Origin: Steromphala cineraria
Taxonomy: Eukaryota; Mollusca; Gastropoda; Trochida; Trochidae
NCBI GenBank assembly: GCA_916613615.1
Contig: OU744724.1
Span: 24,724,171 to 24,788,170 of the forward strand
Reading direction: 5' to 3'
Length of the DNA stretch: 64,000 nt
Positions within the stretch are counted from its first letter, which is position 1; every line of letters begins with the position of its first letter. Both the position numbers and the translations under genes were made by a program. The notes beneath the pieces were generated by a model. The model was not told the DNA's origin. It ran no database searches and saw only the letters and a program-made list of their open reading frames with translations. Positions 1 through 12,400 of this stretch are shown in pieces.

Positions 1-158
1 CAGTTTTATGTATCACAACCCTATTAAAATTACTTTGAAAATTGAAGTGACCATGAATTATCCCCCTTGTAAAAGGGCAATTTAATAAAAATTAAGCAAA
101 CGCGAGACTTTTTTTTGCTTCAGAAATATATAAAATTACTTCGCAAAGCTTCTGGGAA
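1..158. repeat. Representative type A monomer (158 bp)
   Basis: I set the phase at the first base of the window. Type A is recognised by accatgaattatcc, then cccttgtaaaaggg (positions 63-76), aatttaataaaaatt, a T8 run (about 109-116), and aaaactacttcgc before the HindIII site (147-152). This first copy has one private change (aaaattacttcgc). G+C of the typical A is 49 of 158. It contains a short dyad, CCCTT-GTAA-AAGGG, an AATAAA at about 84-89, and the TATATAAAA string shared with B. The phase is arbitrary because a tandem repeat has no natural start. Confidence 0.95.
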
Positions 159-316
159 CAATTTTATGTATCACAACCCTAAAATAGTTACTTTGAAAAT
201 TGAAGTGACCTTGAAATTTGCCCCTTTAAAATGAGCAAATAAATCAAATTTAAGCAAACGCGAGACCTTTTTTTGCTTCAGAAATATATAAAAGTGTTTC
301 GCAAAGCTTCTGGGAG
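159..316. repeat. Representative type B monomer (158 bp)
   Basis: Type B aligns to type A without gaps. Typical A and B differ at 21 sites: monomer positions 3, 24, 25, 29, 53, 58, 60, 62, 69, 70, 74, 76, 81, 83, 87, 91, 109, 136, 138, 139 and 158. Twelve of these fall in the 39 bp from 53 to 91. B is recognised by accttgaaatttgcccc, tttaaaatgagc, aaataaatc, gagacc followed by T7, and aaaagtgtttcgc. It lacks the A dyad but holds the TTTAAA that the transposable element hit at 60182. The HindIII site and TATATAAAA are shared with A. Typical G+C is 50 of 158. Confidence 0.95.
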
Positions 317-3300
317 CAGTTTTATGTATCACAACCCTATTAAAATTACTTTGAAAATTGAAGTGACCATGAATTATCCCCCTTGTAAAAGGGCAATTTA
401 ATAAAAATTAAGCAAACGCGAGACTTTTTTTTGCTTCAGAAATATATAAAACTAATTCGCAAAGCTTCTGGGAACAATTTTATGTATCACAACCCTAAAA
501 AAGTTACTTTGAAAATTGAAGTGACCTTGAAATTTGCCCCTTTAAAATGAGCAAATAAATCAAATTTAAGCAAACGCGAGACCTTTTTTTGCTTCAGAAA
601 TATATAAAAGTGTTTCGCAAAGCTTCTGGGAGCAGTTTTATGTATCACAACCCTATTAAAATTACTTTGAAAATTGAAGTGACCATGAATTATCCCCCTT
701 GTAAAAGGGCAATTTAATAAAAATTAAGCAAACGCGAGACTTTTTTTTGCTTCAGAAATATATAAAACTACTTCGCAAAGCTTCTGGGAACAATTTTATG
801 TATCACAACCCTAAAAAAGTTACTTTGAAAATTGAAGTGACCTTGAAATTTGCCCCTTTAAAATGAGCAAATAAATCAAATTTAAGCAAATGCGAGACCT
901 TTTTTTGCTTCAGAAATATATAAAAGTGTTTCGCAAAGCTTCTGGGAGCAGTTTTATGTATCACAACCCTATTAAAATTACTTTGAAAATTGAAGTGACC
1001 ATGAATTATCCCCCTTGTAAAAGGGCAATTAAATAAAAATTAAGCAAACGCGAGACTTTTTTTTGCTTCAGAAATATATAAAACTACTTCGCAAAGCTTC
1101 TGGGAACAATTTTATGTATCACAACCCTAAAAAAGTTACTTTGAAAATTGAAGTGACCTTGAAATTTGCCCCTTTAAAATGAGCAAATAAATCAAATTTA
1201 AGCAAACGCGAGACCTTTTTTTGCTTCAGAAATATATAAAAGTGTTTCGCAAAGCTTCTGGGAGCAGTTTTATGTATCACAACCCTATTAAAATTACTTT
1301 GAAAATTGAAGTGACCATGAATTATCCCCCTTGTAAAAGGGCAATTTAATAAAAATTAAGCAAACGCGAGACTATTTTTTGCTTCAGAAATATATAAAAC
1401 TACTTCGCAAAGCTTCTGGGAACAATTTTATGTATCACAACCCTAAAAAAGTTACTTTGAAAATTGAAGTGACCTTGAAATTTGCCCCTTTAAAATGAGC
1501 AAATAAATCAAATTTAAGCAAACGCGAGACCTTTTTTTGCTTCAGAAATATATAAAAGTGTTTCGCAAAGCTTCTGGGAGCAGTTTTATGTATCACAACC
1601 CTATTAAAATTACTTTGAAAATTGAAGTGACCATGAATTATCCCCCTTGTAAAAGGGCAATTTAATAAAAATTAAGCAAACGCGAGACTTTTTTTTGCTT
1701 CAGAAATATATAAAACTAATTCGCAAAGCTTCTGGGAACAATTTTATGTATCACAACCCTAAAAAAGTTACTTTGAAAATTGAAGTGACCTTGAAATTTG
1801 CCCCTTTAAAATGAGCAAATAAATCAAATTTAAGCAAACGCGAGACCTTTTTTTGCTTCAGAAATATATAAAAGTGTTTCGCAAAGCTTCTGGGAGCAGT
1901 TTTATGTATCACAACCCTATTAAAATTACTTTGAAAATTGAAGTGACCATGAATTATCCCCCTTGTAAAAGGGCAATTTAATAAAAATTAAGCAAACGCG
2001 AGACTTTTTTTTGCTTCAGAAATATATAAAACTACTTCGCAAAGCTTCTGGGAACAATTTTATGTATCACAACCCTAAAAAAGTTACTTTGAAAATTGAA
2101 GTGACCTTGAAATTTGCCCCTTTAAAATGAGCAAATAAATCAAATTTAAGCAAACGCGAGACCTTTTTTTGCTTCAGAAATATATAAAAGTGTTTCGCAA
2201 AGCTTCTGGGAGCAGTTTTATGTATCACAACCCTATTAAAATTACTTTGAAAATTGAAGTGACCATGAATTATCCCCCTTGTTAAAGGGCAATTTAATAA
2301 AAATTAAGCAAACGCGAGACTTTTTTTTGCTTCAGAAATATATAAAACTACTTCGCAAAGCTTCTGGGAACAATTTTATGTATCACAACCCTAAAAAAGT
2401 TACTTTGAAAATTGAAGTGACCTTGAAATTTGCCCCTTTAAAATGAGCAAATAAATCAAATTTAAGCAAATGTGAGACCTTTTTTTGCTTCAGAAATATA
2501 TAAAAGTGTTTCGCAAAGCTTCTGGGAGCAGTTTTATGTATCACAACCCTATTAAAATTACTTTGAAAATTGAAGTGACCATGAATTATCCCCCTTGTAA
2601 AAGGGCAATTTAATAAAAATTAAGCAAACGCGAGACTTTTTTTTGCTTCAGAAATATATAAAACTACTTCGCAAAGCTTCTGGGAACAATTTTATGTATC
2701 ACAACCCTAAAAAAGTTACTTTGAAAATTGAAGTGACCTTGAAATTTGCCCCTTTAAAATGAGCAAATAAATCAAATTTAAGCAAACGCGAGACCTTTTT
2801 TTGCTTCAGAAATATATAAAAGTGTTTCGCAAAGCTTCTGGGAGCAGTTTTATGTATCACAACCCTATTAAAATTACTTTGAAAATTGAAGTGACCATGA
2901 ATTATCCCCCTTGTAAAAGGGCAATTTAATAAAAATTAAGCAAACGCGAGACTTTTTTTTGCTTCAGAAATATATAAAACTACTTCGCAAAGCTTCTGGG
3001 AACAATTTTATGTATCACAACCCTAAAAAAGTTACTTTGAAAATTGAAGTGACCTTGAAATTTGCCCCTTTAAAATGAGCAAATAAATCAAATTTAAGCA
3101 AACGCGAGACCTTTTTTTGCTTCAGAAATATATAAAAGTGTTTCGCAAAGCTTCTGGGAGCAGTTTTATGTATCACAACCCTATTAAAATTACTTTGAAA
3201 ATTGAAGTGACCATGAATTATCCCCCTTGTAAAAGGGCAATTTAATAAAAATTAAGCAAACGCGAGACTTTTTTTTGCTTCAGAAATATATAAAACTACT

Positions 3301-6300
3301 TCGCAAAGCTTCTGGGAACAATTTTATGTATCACAACCCTAAAAAAGTTACTTTGAAAATTGAAGTGACCTTGAAATTTGCCCCTTTAAAATGAGCAAAT
3401 AAATTCAAATTTAAGCAAACGCGAGACCTTTTTTTGCTTCAGAAATATATAAAAGTGTTTCGCAAAGCTTCTGGGAGCAGTTTTATGTATCACAACCCTA
3501 TTAAAATTACTTTGAAAATTGAAGTGACCATGAATTATCCCCCTTGTAAAAGGGCAATTTAATAAAAATTAAGCAAACGCGAGACTTTTTTTTGCTTCAG
3601 AAATATATAAAACTACTTCGCAAAGCTTCTGGGAACAATTTTATGTATCACAACCCTAAAAAAGTTACTTTGAAAATTGAAGTGACCTTGAAATTTGCCC
3701 CTTTAAAATGAACAAATAAATCAAATTTAAGCAAACGCGAGACCTTTTTTTGCTTCAGAAATATATAAAAGTGTTTCGCAAAGCTTCTGGGAGCAGTTTT
3801 ATGTATCACAACCCTATTAAAATTACTTTGAAAATTGAAGTGACCATGAATTATCCCCCTTGTAAAAGGGCAATTTAATAAAAATTAAGCAAACGCGAGA
3901 CTTTTTTTTGCTTCAGAAATATATAAAACTACTTCGCAAAGCTTCTGGGAACAATTTTATGTATCACAACCCTAAAAAAGTTACTTTGAAAATTGAAGTG
4001 ACCTTGAAATTTGCCCCTTTAAAATGAGCAAATAAATCAAATTTAAGCAAACGCGAGACCTTTTTTTGCTTCAGAAATATATAAAAGTGTTTCGCAAAGC
4101 TTCTGGGAGCAGTTTTATGTATCACAACCCTATTAAAATTACTTTGAAAATTGAAGTGACCATGAATTATCCCCCTTGTAAAAGGGCAATTAAATAAAAA
4201 TTAAGCAAACGCGAGACTTTTTTTTGCTTCAGAAATATATAAAACTACTTCGCAAAGCTTCTGGGAACAATTTTATGTATCACAACCCTAAAAAAGTTAC
4301 TTTGAAAATTGAAGTGACCTTGAAATTTGCCCCTTTAAAATGAGCAAATAAATCAAATTTAAGCAAACGCGAGACCTTTTTTTGCTTCAGAAATATATAA
4401 AAGTGTTTCGCAAAGCTTCTGGGAGCAGTTTTATGTATCACAACCCTATTAAAATTACTTTGAAAATTGAAGTGACCATGAATTATCCCCCTTGTAAAAG
4501 GGCAATTTAATAAAAATTAAGCAAACGCGAGACTTTTTTTTGCTTCAGAAATATATAAAACTACTTCGCAAAGCTTCTGGGAACAATTTTATGTATCACA
4601 ACCCTAAAAAAGTTACTTTGAAAATTGAAGTGACCTTGAAATTTGCCCCTTTAAAATGAGCAAATAAATCAAATTTAAGCAAACGCGAGACCTTTTTTTG
4701 CTTCAGAAATATATAAAAGTGTTTCGCAAAGCTTCTGGGAGCAGTTTTATGTATCACAACCCTATTAAAATTACTTTGAAAATTGAAGTGACCATAAATT
4801 ATCCACCTTGTAAAAGGGCAATTTAATAAAAATTAAGCAAACGCGAGACTTTTTTTTGCTTCAGAAATATATAAAACTACTTCGCAAAGCTTCTGGGAAC
4901 AATTTTATGTATCACAACCCTAAAAAAGTTACTTTGAAAATTGAAGTGACCTTGAAATTTGCCCCTTTAAAATGAGCAAATAAATCAAATTTAAGCAAAC
5001 GCGAGACCTTTTTTTGCTTCAGAAATATATAAAAGTGTTTCGCAAAGCTTCTGGGAGCAGTTTATGTATCACAACCCTATTAAAATTACTTTAAAAATTG
5101 AAGTGACCATGAATTATCCCCCTTGTAAAAGGGCAATTTAATAAAAATTAAGCAAACGCGAGACTTTTTTTTGCTTCAGAAATATATAAAACTACTTCGC
5201 AAAGCTTCTGGGAACAATTTTATGTATCACAACCCTAAAAAAGTTACTTTGAAAATTGAAGTGACCTTGAAATTTGCCCCTTTAAAATGAGCAAATAAAT
5301 TCAAATTTAAGCAAACGCGAGACCTTTTTTTGCTTCAGAAATATATAAAAGTGTTTCGCAAAGCTTCTGGGAGCAGTTTTATGTATCACAACCCTATTAA
5401 AATTACTTTGAAAATTGAAGTGACCATGAATTATCCCCCTTGTAAAAGGGCAATTTAATAAAAATTAAGCAAACGCGAGACTTTTTTTTGCTTCAGAAAT
5501 ATATAAAACTACTTCGCAAAGCTTCTGGGAACAATTTTATGTATCACAACCCTAAAAAAGTTACTTTGAAAATTGAAGTGACCTTGAAATTTGCCCCTTT
5601 AAAATGAGCAAATAAATCAAATTTAAGCAAACGCGAGACCTTTTTTTGCTTCAGAAATATATAAAAGTGTTTCGCAAAGCTTCTGGGAGCAGTTTTATGT
5701 ATCACAACCCTATTAAAATTACTTTGAAAATTGAAGTGACCATGAATTATCCCCCTTGTAAAAGAGCAATTTAATAAAAATTAAGCAAACGCGAGACTTT
5801 TTTTTGCTTCAGAAATATATAAAACTACTTCGCAAAGCTTCTGGGAACAATTTTATGTATCACAACCCTAAAAAAGTTACTTTGAAAATTGAAGTGACCT
5901 TGAAATTTGCCCCTTTAAAATGAGCAAATAAATCAAATTTAAGCAAACGCGAGACCTTTTTTTGCTTCAGAAATATATAAAAGTGTTTCGCAAAGCTTCT
6001 GGGAGCAGTTTTATGTATCACAACCCTATTAAAATTACTTTGAAAATTGAAGTGACCATGAATTATCCCCCTTGTAAAAGGGCAATTTAATAAAAATTAA
6101 GCAAACGCGAGACTTTTTTTTGCTTCAGAAATATATAAAACTACTTCGCAAAGCTTCTGGGAACAATTTTATGTATCACAACCCTAAAAAAGTTACTTTG
6201 AAAATTGAAGTGACCTTGAAATTTGCCCCTTTAAAATGAGCAAATAAATCAAATTTAAGCAAACGCGAGACCTTTTTTTGCTTCAGAAATATATAAAAGT

Positions 6301-6321
6301 GTTTCGCAAAGCTTCTGGGAG

Positions 6322-6479
6322 CAGTTTTATGTATCACAACCCTCAAAAAGTTACTTTGAAAATTGAAGTGACCTTGAAATTTGCCCCTTTAAAATGAGCA
6401 AATAAATCAAATTTAAGCAAACGCGAGACCTTTTTTTGCTTCAGAAATATATAAAAGTGTTTCGCAAAGCTTCTGGGAG
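6322..6479. repeat. Extra B-like chimeric monomer (B-B junction)
   Basis: A normal B monomer ends at 6321. The next monomer starts with the A head (gagcagtttt) but then reads ccctcaaaaagtt, accttgaaatttgcccc and aaaagtgtttcgc, which are B features. It is followed by a normal A at 6480. The A-B alternation is thus broken by one extra 158-bp unit. The A-type head on a B-type body places the exchange point between about monomer positions 3 and 25, as expected for unequal crossing-over between misaligned A and B units. The ccctcaaaaag variant was seen only here. Confidence 0.9.
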
Positions 6480-9400
6480 CAGTTTTATGTATCACAACCC
6501 TATTAAAATTACTTTGAAAATTGAAGTGACCATGAATTATCCCCCTTGTAAAAGGGCAATTTAATAAAAATTAAGCAAACGCGAGACTTTTTTTTGCTTC
6601 AGAAATATATAAAACTACTTCGCAAAGCTTCTGGGAACAATTTTATGTATCACAACCCTAAAAAAGTTACTTTGAAAATTGAAGTGACCTTGAAATTTGC
6701 CCCTTTAAAATGAGCAAATAAATCAAATTTAAGCAAACGCGAGACCTTTTTTTGCTTCAGAAATATATAAAAGTGTTTCGCAAAGCTTCTGGGAGCAGTT
6801 TTATGTATCACAACCCTATTAAAATTACTTTGAAAATTGAAGTGACCATGAATTATCCCCCTTGTAAAAGGGCAATTTAATAAAAATTAAGCAAACGCGA
6901 GACTTTTTTTTGCTTCAGAAATATATAAAACTACTTCGCAAAGCTTCTGGGAACAATTTTATGTATCACAACCCTAAAAAAGTTACTTTGAAAATTGAAG
7001 TGACCTTGAAATTTGCCCCTTTAAAATGAGCAAATAAATCAAATTTTAGCAAACGCGAGACCTTTTTTTGCTTCAGAAATATATAAAAGTGTTTCGCAAA
7101 GCTTCTGGGAGCAGTTTTATGTATCACAACCCTATTAAAATTACTTTGAAAATTGAAGTGACCATGAATTATCCCCCTTGTAAAAGGGCAATTTAATAAA
7201 AATTAAGCAAACGCGAGACTTTTTTTTGCTTCAGAAATATATAAAACTACTTCGCAAAGCTTCTGGGAACAATTTTATGTATCACAACCCTAAAAAAGTT
7301 ACTTTGAAAATTGAAGTGACCTTGAAATTTGCCCCTTTAAAATGAGCAAATAAATCAAATTTAAGCAAACGCGAGACCTTTTTTTGCTTCAGAAATATAT
7401 AAAAGTGTTTCGCAAAGCTTCTGGGAGCAGTTTTATGTATCACAACCCTATTAAAATTACTTTGAAAATTGAAGTGACCATGAATTATCCCCCTTGTAAA
7501 AGGGCAATTTAATAAAAATTAAGCAAACGCGAGACTTTTTTTTGCTTCAGAAATATATAAAACTACTTCGCAAAGCTTCTGGGAACAATTTTATGTATCA
7601 CAACCCTAAAAAAGTTACTTTGAAAATTGAAGTGACCTTGAAATTTGCCCCTTTAAAATGAGCAAATAAATCAAATTTAAGCAAACGCGAGACCTTTTTT
7701 TGCTTCAGAAATATATAAAAGTGTTTCGCAAAGCTTCTGGGAGCAGTTTTATGTATCACAACCCTATTAAAATTACTTTGAAAATTGAAGTGACCATGAA
7801 TTATCCCCCTTGTAAAAGGGCAATTTAATAAAAATTAAGCAAACGCGAGACTTTTTTTTGCTTCAGAAATATATAAAACTACTTCGCAAAGCTTCTGGGA
7901 ACAATTTTATGTATCACAACCCTAAAAAAGTTACTTTGAAAATTGAAGTGACCTTGAAATTTGCCCCTTTAAAATGAGCAAATAAATCAAATTTAAGCAA
8001 ACGCGAGACCTTTTTTTGCTTCAGAAATATATAAAAGTGTTTCGCAAAGCTTCTGGGAGCAGTTTTATGTATCACAACCCTATTAAAATTACTTTGAAAA
8101 TTGAAGTGACCATGAATTATCCCCCTTGTAAAAGGGCAATTTAATAAAAATTAAGCAAACGCGAGACTTTTTTTTGCTTCAGAAATATATAAAACTACTT
8201 CGCAAAGCTTCTGGGAACAATTTTATGTATCACAACCCTAAAAAAGTTACTTTGAAAATTGAAGTGACCTTGAAATTTGCCCCTTTAAAATGAGCAAATA
8301 AATCAAATTTAAGCAAACGCGAGACCTTTTTTTGCTTCAGAAATATATAAAAGTGTTTCGCAAAGCTTCTGGGAGCAGTTTTATGTATCACAACCCTATT
8401 AAAATTACTTTGAAAATTGAAGTGACCATGAATTATCCCCCTTGTAAAAGGGCAATTTAATAAAAATTAAGCAAACGCGAGACTTTTTTTTGCTTCAGAA
8501 ATATATAAAACTACTTCGCAAAGCTTCTGGGAACAATTTTATGTATCACAACCCTACAAAAGTTACTTTGAAAATTGAAGTGACCTTGAAATTTGCCCCT
8601 TTAAAATGAGCAAATAAATCAAATTTAAGCAAACGCGAGACCTTTTTTTGCTTCAGAAATATATAAAAGTGTTTCGCAAAGCTTCTGGGAGCAGTTTTAT
8701 GTATCACAACCCTATTAAAATTACTTTGAAAATTGAAGTGACCATGAATTATCCCCCTTGTAAAAGGGCAATTTAATAAAAATTAAGCAAACGCGAGACT
8801 TTTTTTTGCTTCAGAAATATATAAAACTACTTCGCAAAGCTTCTGGGAACAATTTTATGTATCACAACCCTAAAAAAGTTACTTTGAAAATTGAAGTGAC
8901 CTTGAAATTTGCCCCTTTAAAATGAGCAAATAAATCAAATTTAAGCAAACGCGAGACCTTTTTTTGCTTCAGAAATATATAAAAGTGTTTCGCAAAGCTT
9001 CTGGGAGCAGTTTTATGTATCACAACCCTATTAAAATTACTTTGAAAATTGAAGTGACCATGAATTATCCCCCTTGTAAAAGGGCAATTTAATAAAAATT
9101 AAGCAAACGCGAGACTTTTTTTTGCTTCAGAAATATATAAAACTACTTCGCAAAGCTTCTGGGAACAATTTTATGTATCACAACCCTAAAAAAGTTACTT
9201 TGAAAATTGAAGTGACCTTGAAATTTGCCCCTTTAAAATGAGCAAATAAATCAAATTTAAGCAAACGCGAGACCTTTTTTTGCTTCAGAAATATATAAAA
9301 GTGTTTCGCAAAGCTTCTGGGAGCAGTTTTATGTATCACAACCCTATTAAAATTACTTTGAAAATTGAAGTGACCATGAATTATCCCCCTTGTAAAAGGG

Positions 9401-12400
9401 CAATTTAATAAAAATTAAGCAAACGCGAGACTTTTTTTTGCTTCAGAAATATATAAAACTACTTCGCAAAGCTTCTGGGAACAATTTTATGTATCACAAC
9501 CCTAAAAAAGTTACTTTGAAAATTGAAGTGACCTTGAAATTTGCCCCTTTAAAATGAGCAAATAAATCAAATTTAAGCAAACGCGAGACCTTTTTTTGCT
9601 TCAGAAATATATAAAAGTGTTTCGCAAAGCTTCTGGGAGCAGTTTTATGTATCACAACCCTATTAAAATTACTTTGAAAATTGAAGTGACCATGAATTAT
9701 CCCCCTTGTAAAAGGGCAATTTAATAAAAATTAAGCAAACGCGAGACTTTTTTTTGCTTCAGAAATATATAAAACTACTTCGCAAAGCTTCTGGGAACAA
9801 TTTTATGTATCACAACCCTAAAAAAGTTACTTTGAAAATTGAAGTGACCTTGAAATTTGCCCCTTTAAAATGAGCAAATAAATCAAATTTAAGCAAACGC
9901 GAGACCTTTTTTTGGTTCAGAAATATATAAAAGTGTTTCGCAAAGCTTCTGGGAGCAGTTTTATGTATCACAACCCTATTAAAATTACTTTGAAAATTGA
10001 AGTGACCATGAATTATCCCCCTTGTAAAAGGGCAATTTAATAAAAATTAAGCAAACGCGAGACTTTTTTTTGCTTCAGAAATATATAAAACTACTTCGCA
10101 AAGCTTCTGGGAACAATTTTATGTATCACAACCCTAAAAAAGTTACTTTGAAAATTGAAGTGACCTTGAAATTTGCCCCTTTAAAATGAGCAAATAAATC
10201 AAATTTAAGCAAACGCGAGACCTTTTTTTGCTTCAGAAATATATAAAAGTGTTTCGCAAAGCTTCTGGGAGCAGTTTTATGTATCACAACCCTATTAAAA
10301 TTACTTTGAAAATTGAAGTGACCATGAATTATCCCCCTTGTAAAAGGGCAATTTAATAAAAAATTAAGCAAACGCGAGACTTTTTTTTGCTTCAGAAATA
10401 TATAAAACTACTTCGCAAAGCTTCTGGGAACAATTTTATGTATCACAACCCTAAAAAAGTTACTTTGAAAATTGAAGTGACCTTGAAATTTGCCCCTTTA
10501 AAATGAGCAAATAAATCAAATTTAAGCAAACGCGAGACCTTTTTTTGCTTCAGAAATATATAAAAGTGTTTCGCAAAGCTTCTGGGAGCAGTTTTATGTA
10601 TCACAACCCTATTAAAATTACTTTGAAAATTGAAGTGACCATGAATTATCCCCCTCGTAAAAGGGCAATTTAATAAAAATTAAGCAAACGCGAGACTTTT
10701 TTTTGCTTCAGAAATATATAAAACTACTTCGCAAAGCTTCTGGGAACAATTTTATGTATCACAACTCTAAAAAAGTTACTTTGAAAATTGAAGTGACCTT
10801 GAAATTTGCCCCTTTAAAATGAGCAAATAAATCAAATTTAAGCAAACGCGAGACCTTTTTTTGCTTCAGAAATATATAAAAGTGTTTCGCAAAGCTTCTG
10901 GGAGCAGTTTTATGTATCACAACCCTATTAAAATTACTTTGAAAATTGAAGTGACCATGAATTATCCCCCTTGTAAAAGGGCAATTTAATAAAAATTAAG
11001 CAAACGCGAGACTTTTTTTTGCTTCAGAAATATATAAAACTACTTCGCAAAGCTTCTGGGAACAATTTTATGTATCACAACCCTAAAAAAGTTACTTTGA
11101 AAATTGAAGTGACCTTGAAATTTGCCCCTTTAAAATGAGCAAATAAATCAAATTTAAGCAAACGCGAGACCTTTTTTTGCTTCAGAAATATATAAAAGTG
11201 TTTCGCAAAGCTTCTGGGAGCAGTTTTATGTATCACAACCCTATTAAAATTACTTTGAAAATTGAAGTGACCATGAATTATCCCCCTTGTAAAAGGGCAA
11301 TTTAATAAAAATTAAGCAAACGCGAGACTTTTTTTTGCTTCAGAAATATATAAAACTACTTCGCAAAGCTTCTGGGAACAATTTTATGTATCAAAACCCT
11401 AAAAAAGTTACTTTGAAAATTGAAGTGACCTTGAAATTTGCCCCTTTAAAATGAGCAAATAAATCAAATTTAAGCAAGCGCGAGACCTTTTTTTGCTTCA
11501 GAAATATATAAAAGTGTTTCGCAAAGCTTCTGGGAGCAGTTTTATGTATCACAACCCTATTAAAATTACTTTGAAAATTGAAGTGACCATGAATTATCCC
11601 CCTTGTAAAAGGGCAATTTAATAAAAATTAAGCAAACGCGAGACTTTTTTTTGCTTCAGAAATATATAAAACTACTTCACAAAGCTTCTGGGAACAATTT
11701 TATGTATCACAACCCTAAAAAAGTTACTTTGAAAATTGAAGTGACCTTGAAATTTGCCCCTTTAAAATGAGCAAATAAATCAAATTTAAGCAAACACGAG
11801 ACCTTTTTTTGCTTCAGAAATATATAAAAGTGTTTCGCAAAGCTTCTGGGAGCAGTTTTATTAATCACAACCCTATTAAAATTACTTTGAAAATTGAAGT
11901 GACCATGAATTATCCCCCTTGTAAAAGGGCAATTTAATAAAAATTAAGCAAACGCGAGACTTTTTTTTTGCTTCAGAAATATATAAAACTACTTCGCAAA
12001 GCTTCTGGGAACAATTTTATGTATCACAACCCTAAAAAAGTTACTTTGAAAATTGAAGTGACCTTGAAATTTGCCCCTTTAAAATGAGCAAATAAATCAA
12101 ATTTAAGCAAACGCGAGACCTTTTTTTGCTTCAGAAATATATAAAAGTGTTTCGCAAAGCTTCTGGGAGCAGTTTTATGTATCACAACCCTATTAAAATT
12201 ACTTTGAAAATTGAAGTGACCATGAATTATCCCCCTTGTAAAAGGGCAATTTAATAAAAATTAAGCAAACGCGAGACTTTTTTTTGCTTCAGAAATATAT
12301 AAAACTACTTCGCAAAGCTTCTGGGAACAATTTTATGTATCACAACCCTAAAAAAGTTACTTTGAAAATTGAAGTGACCTTGAAATTTGCCCCTTTAAAA

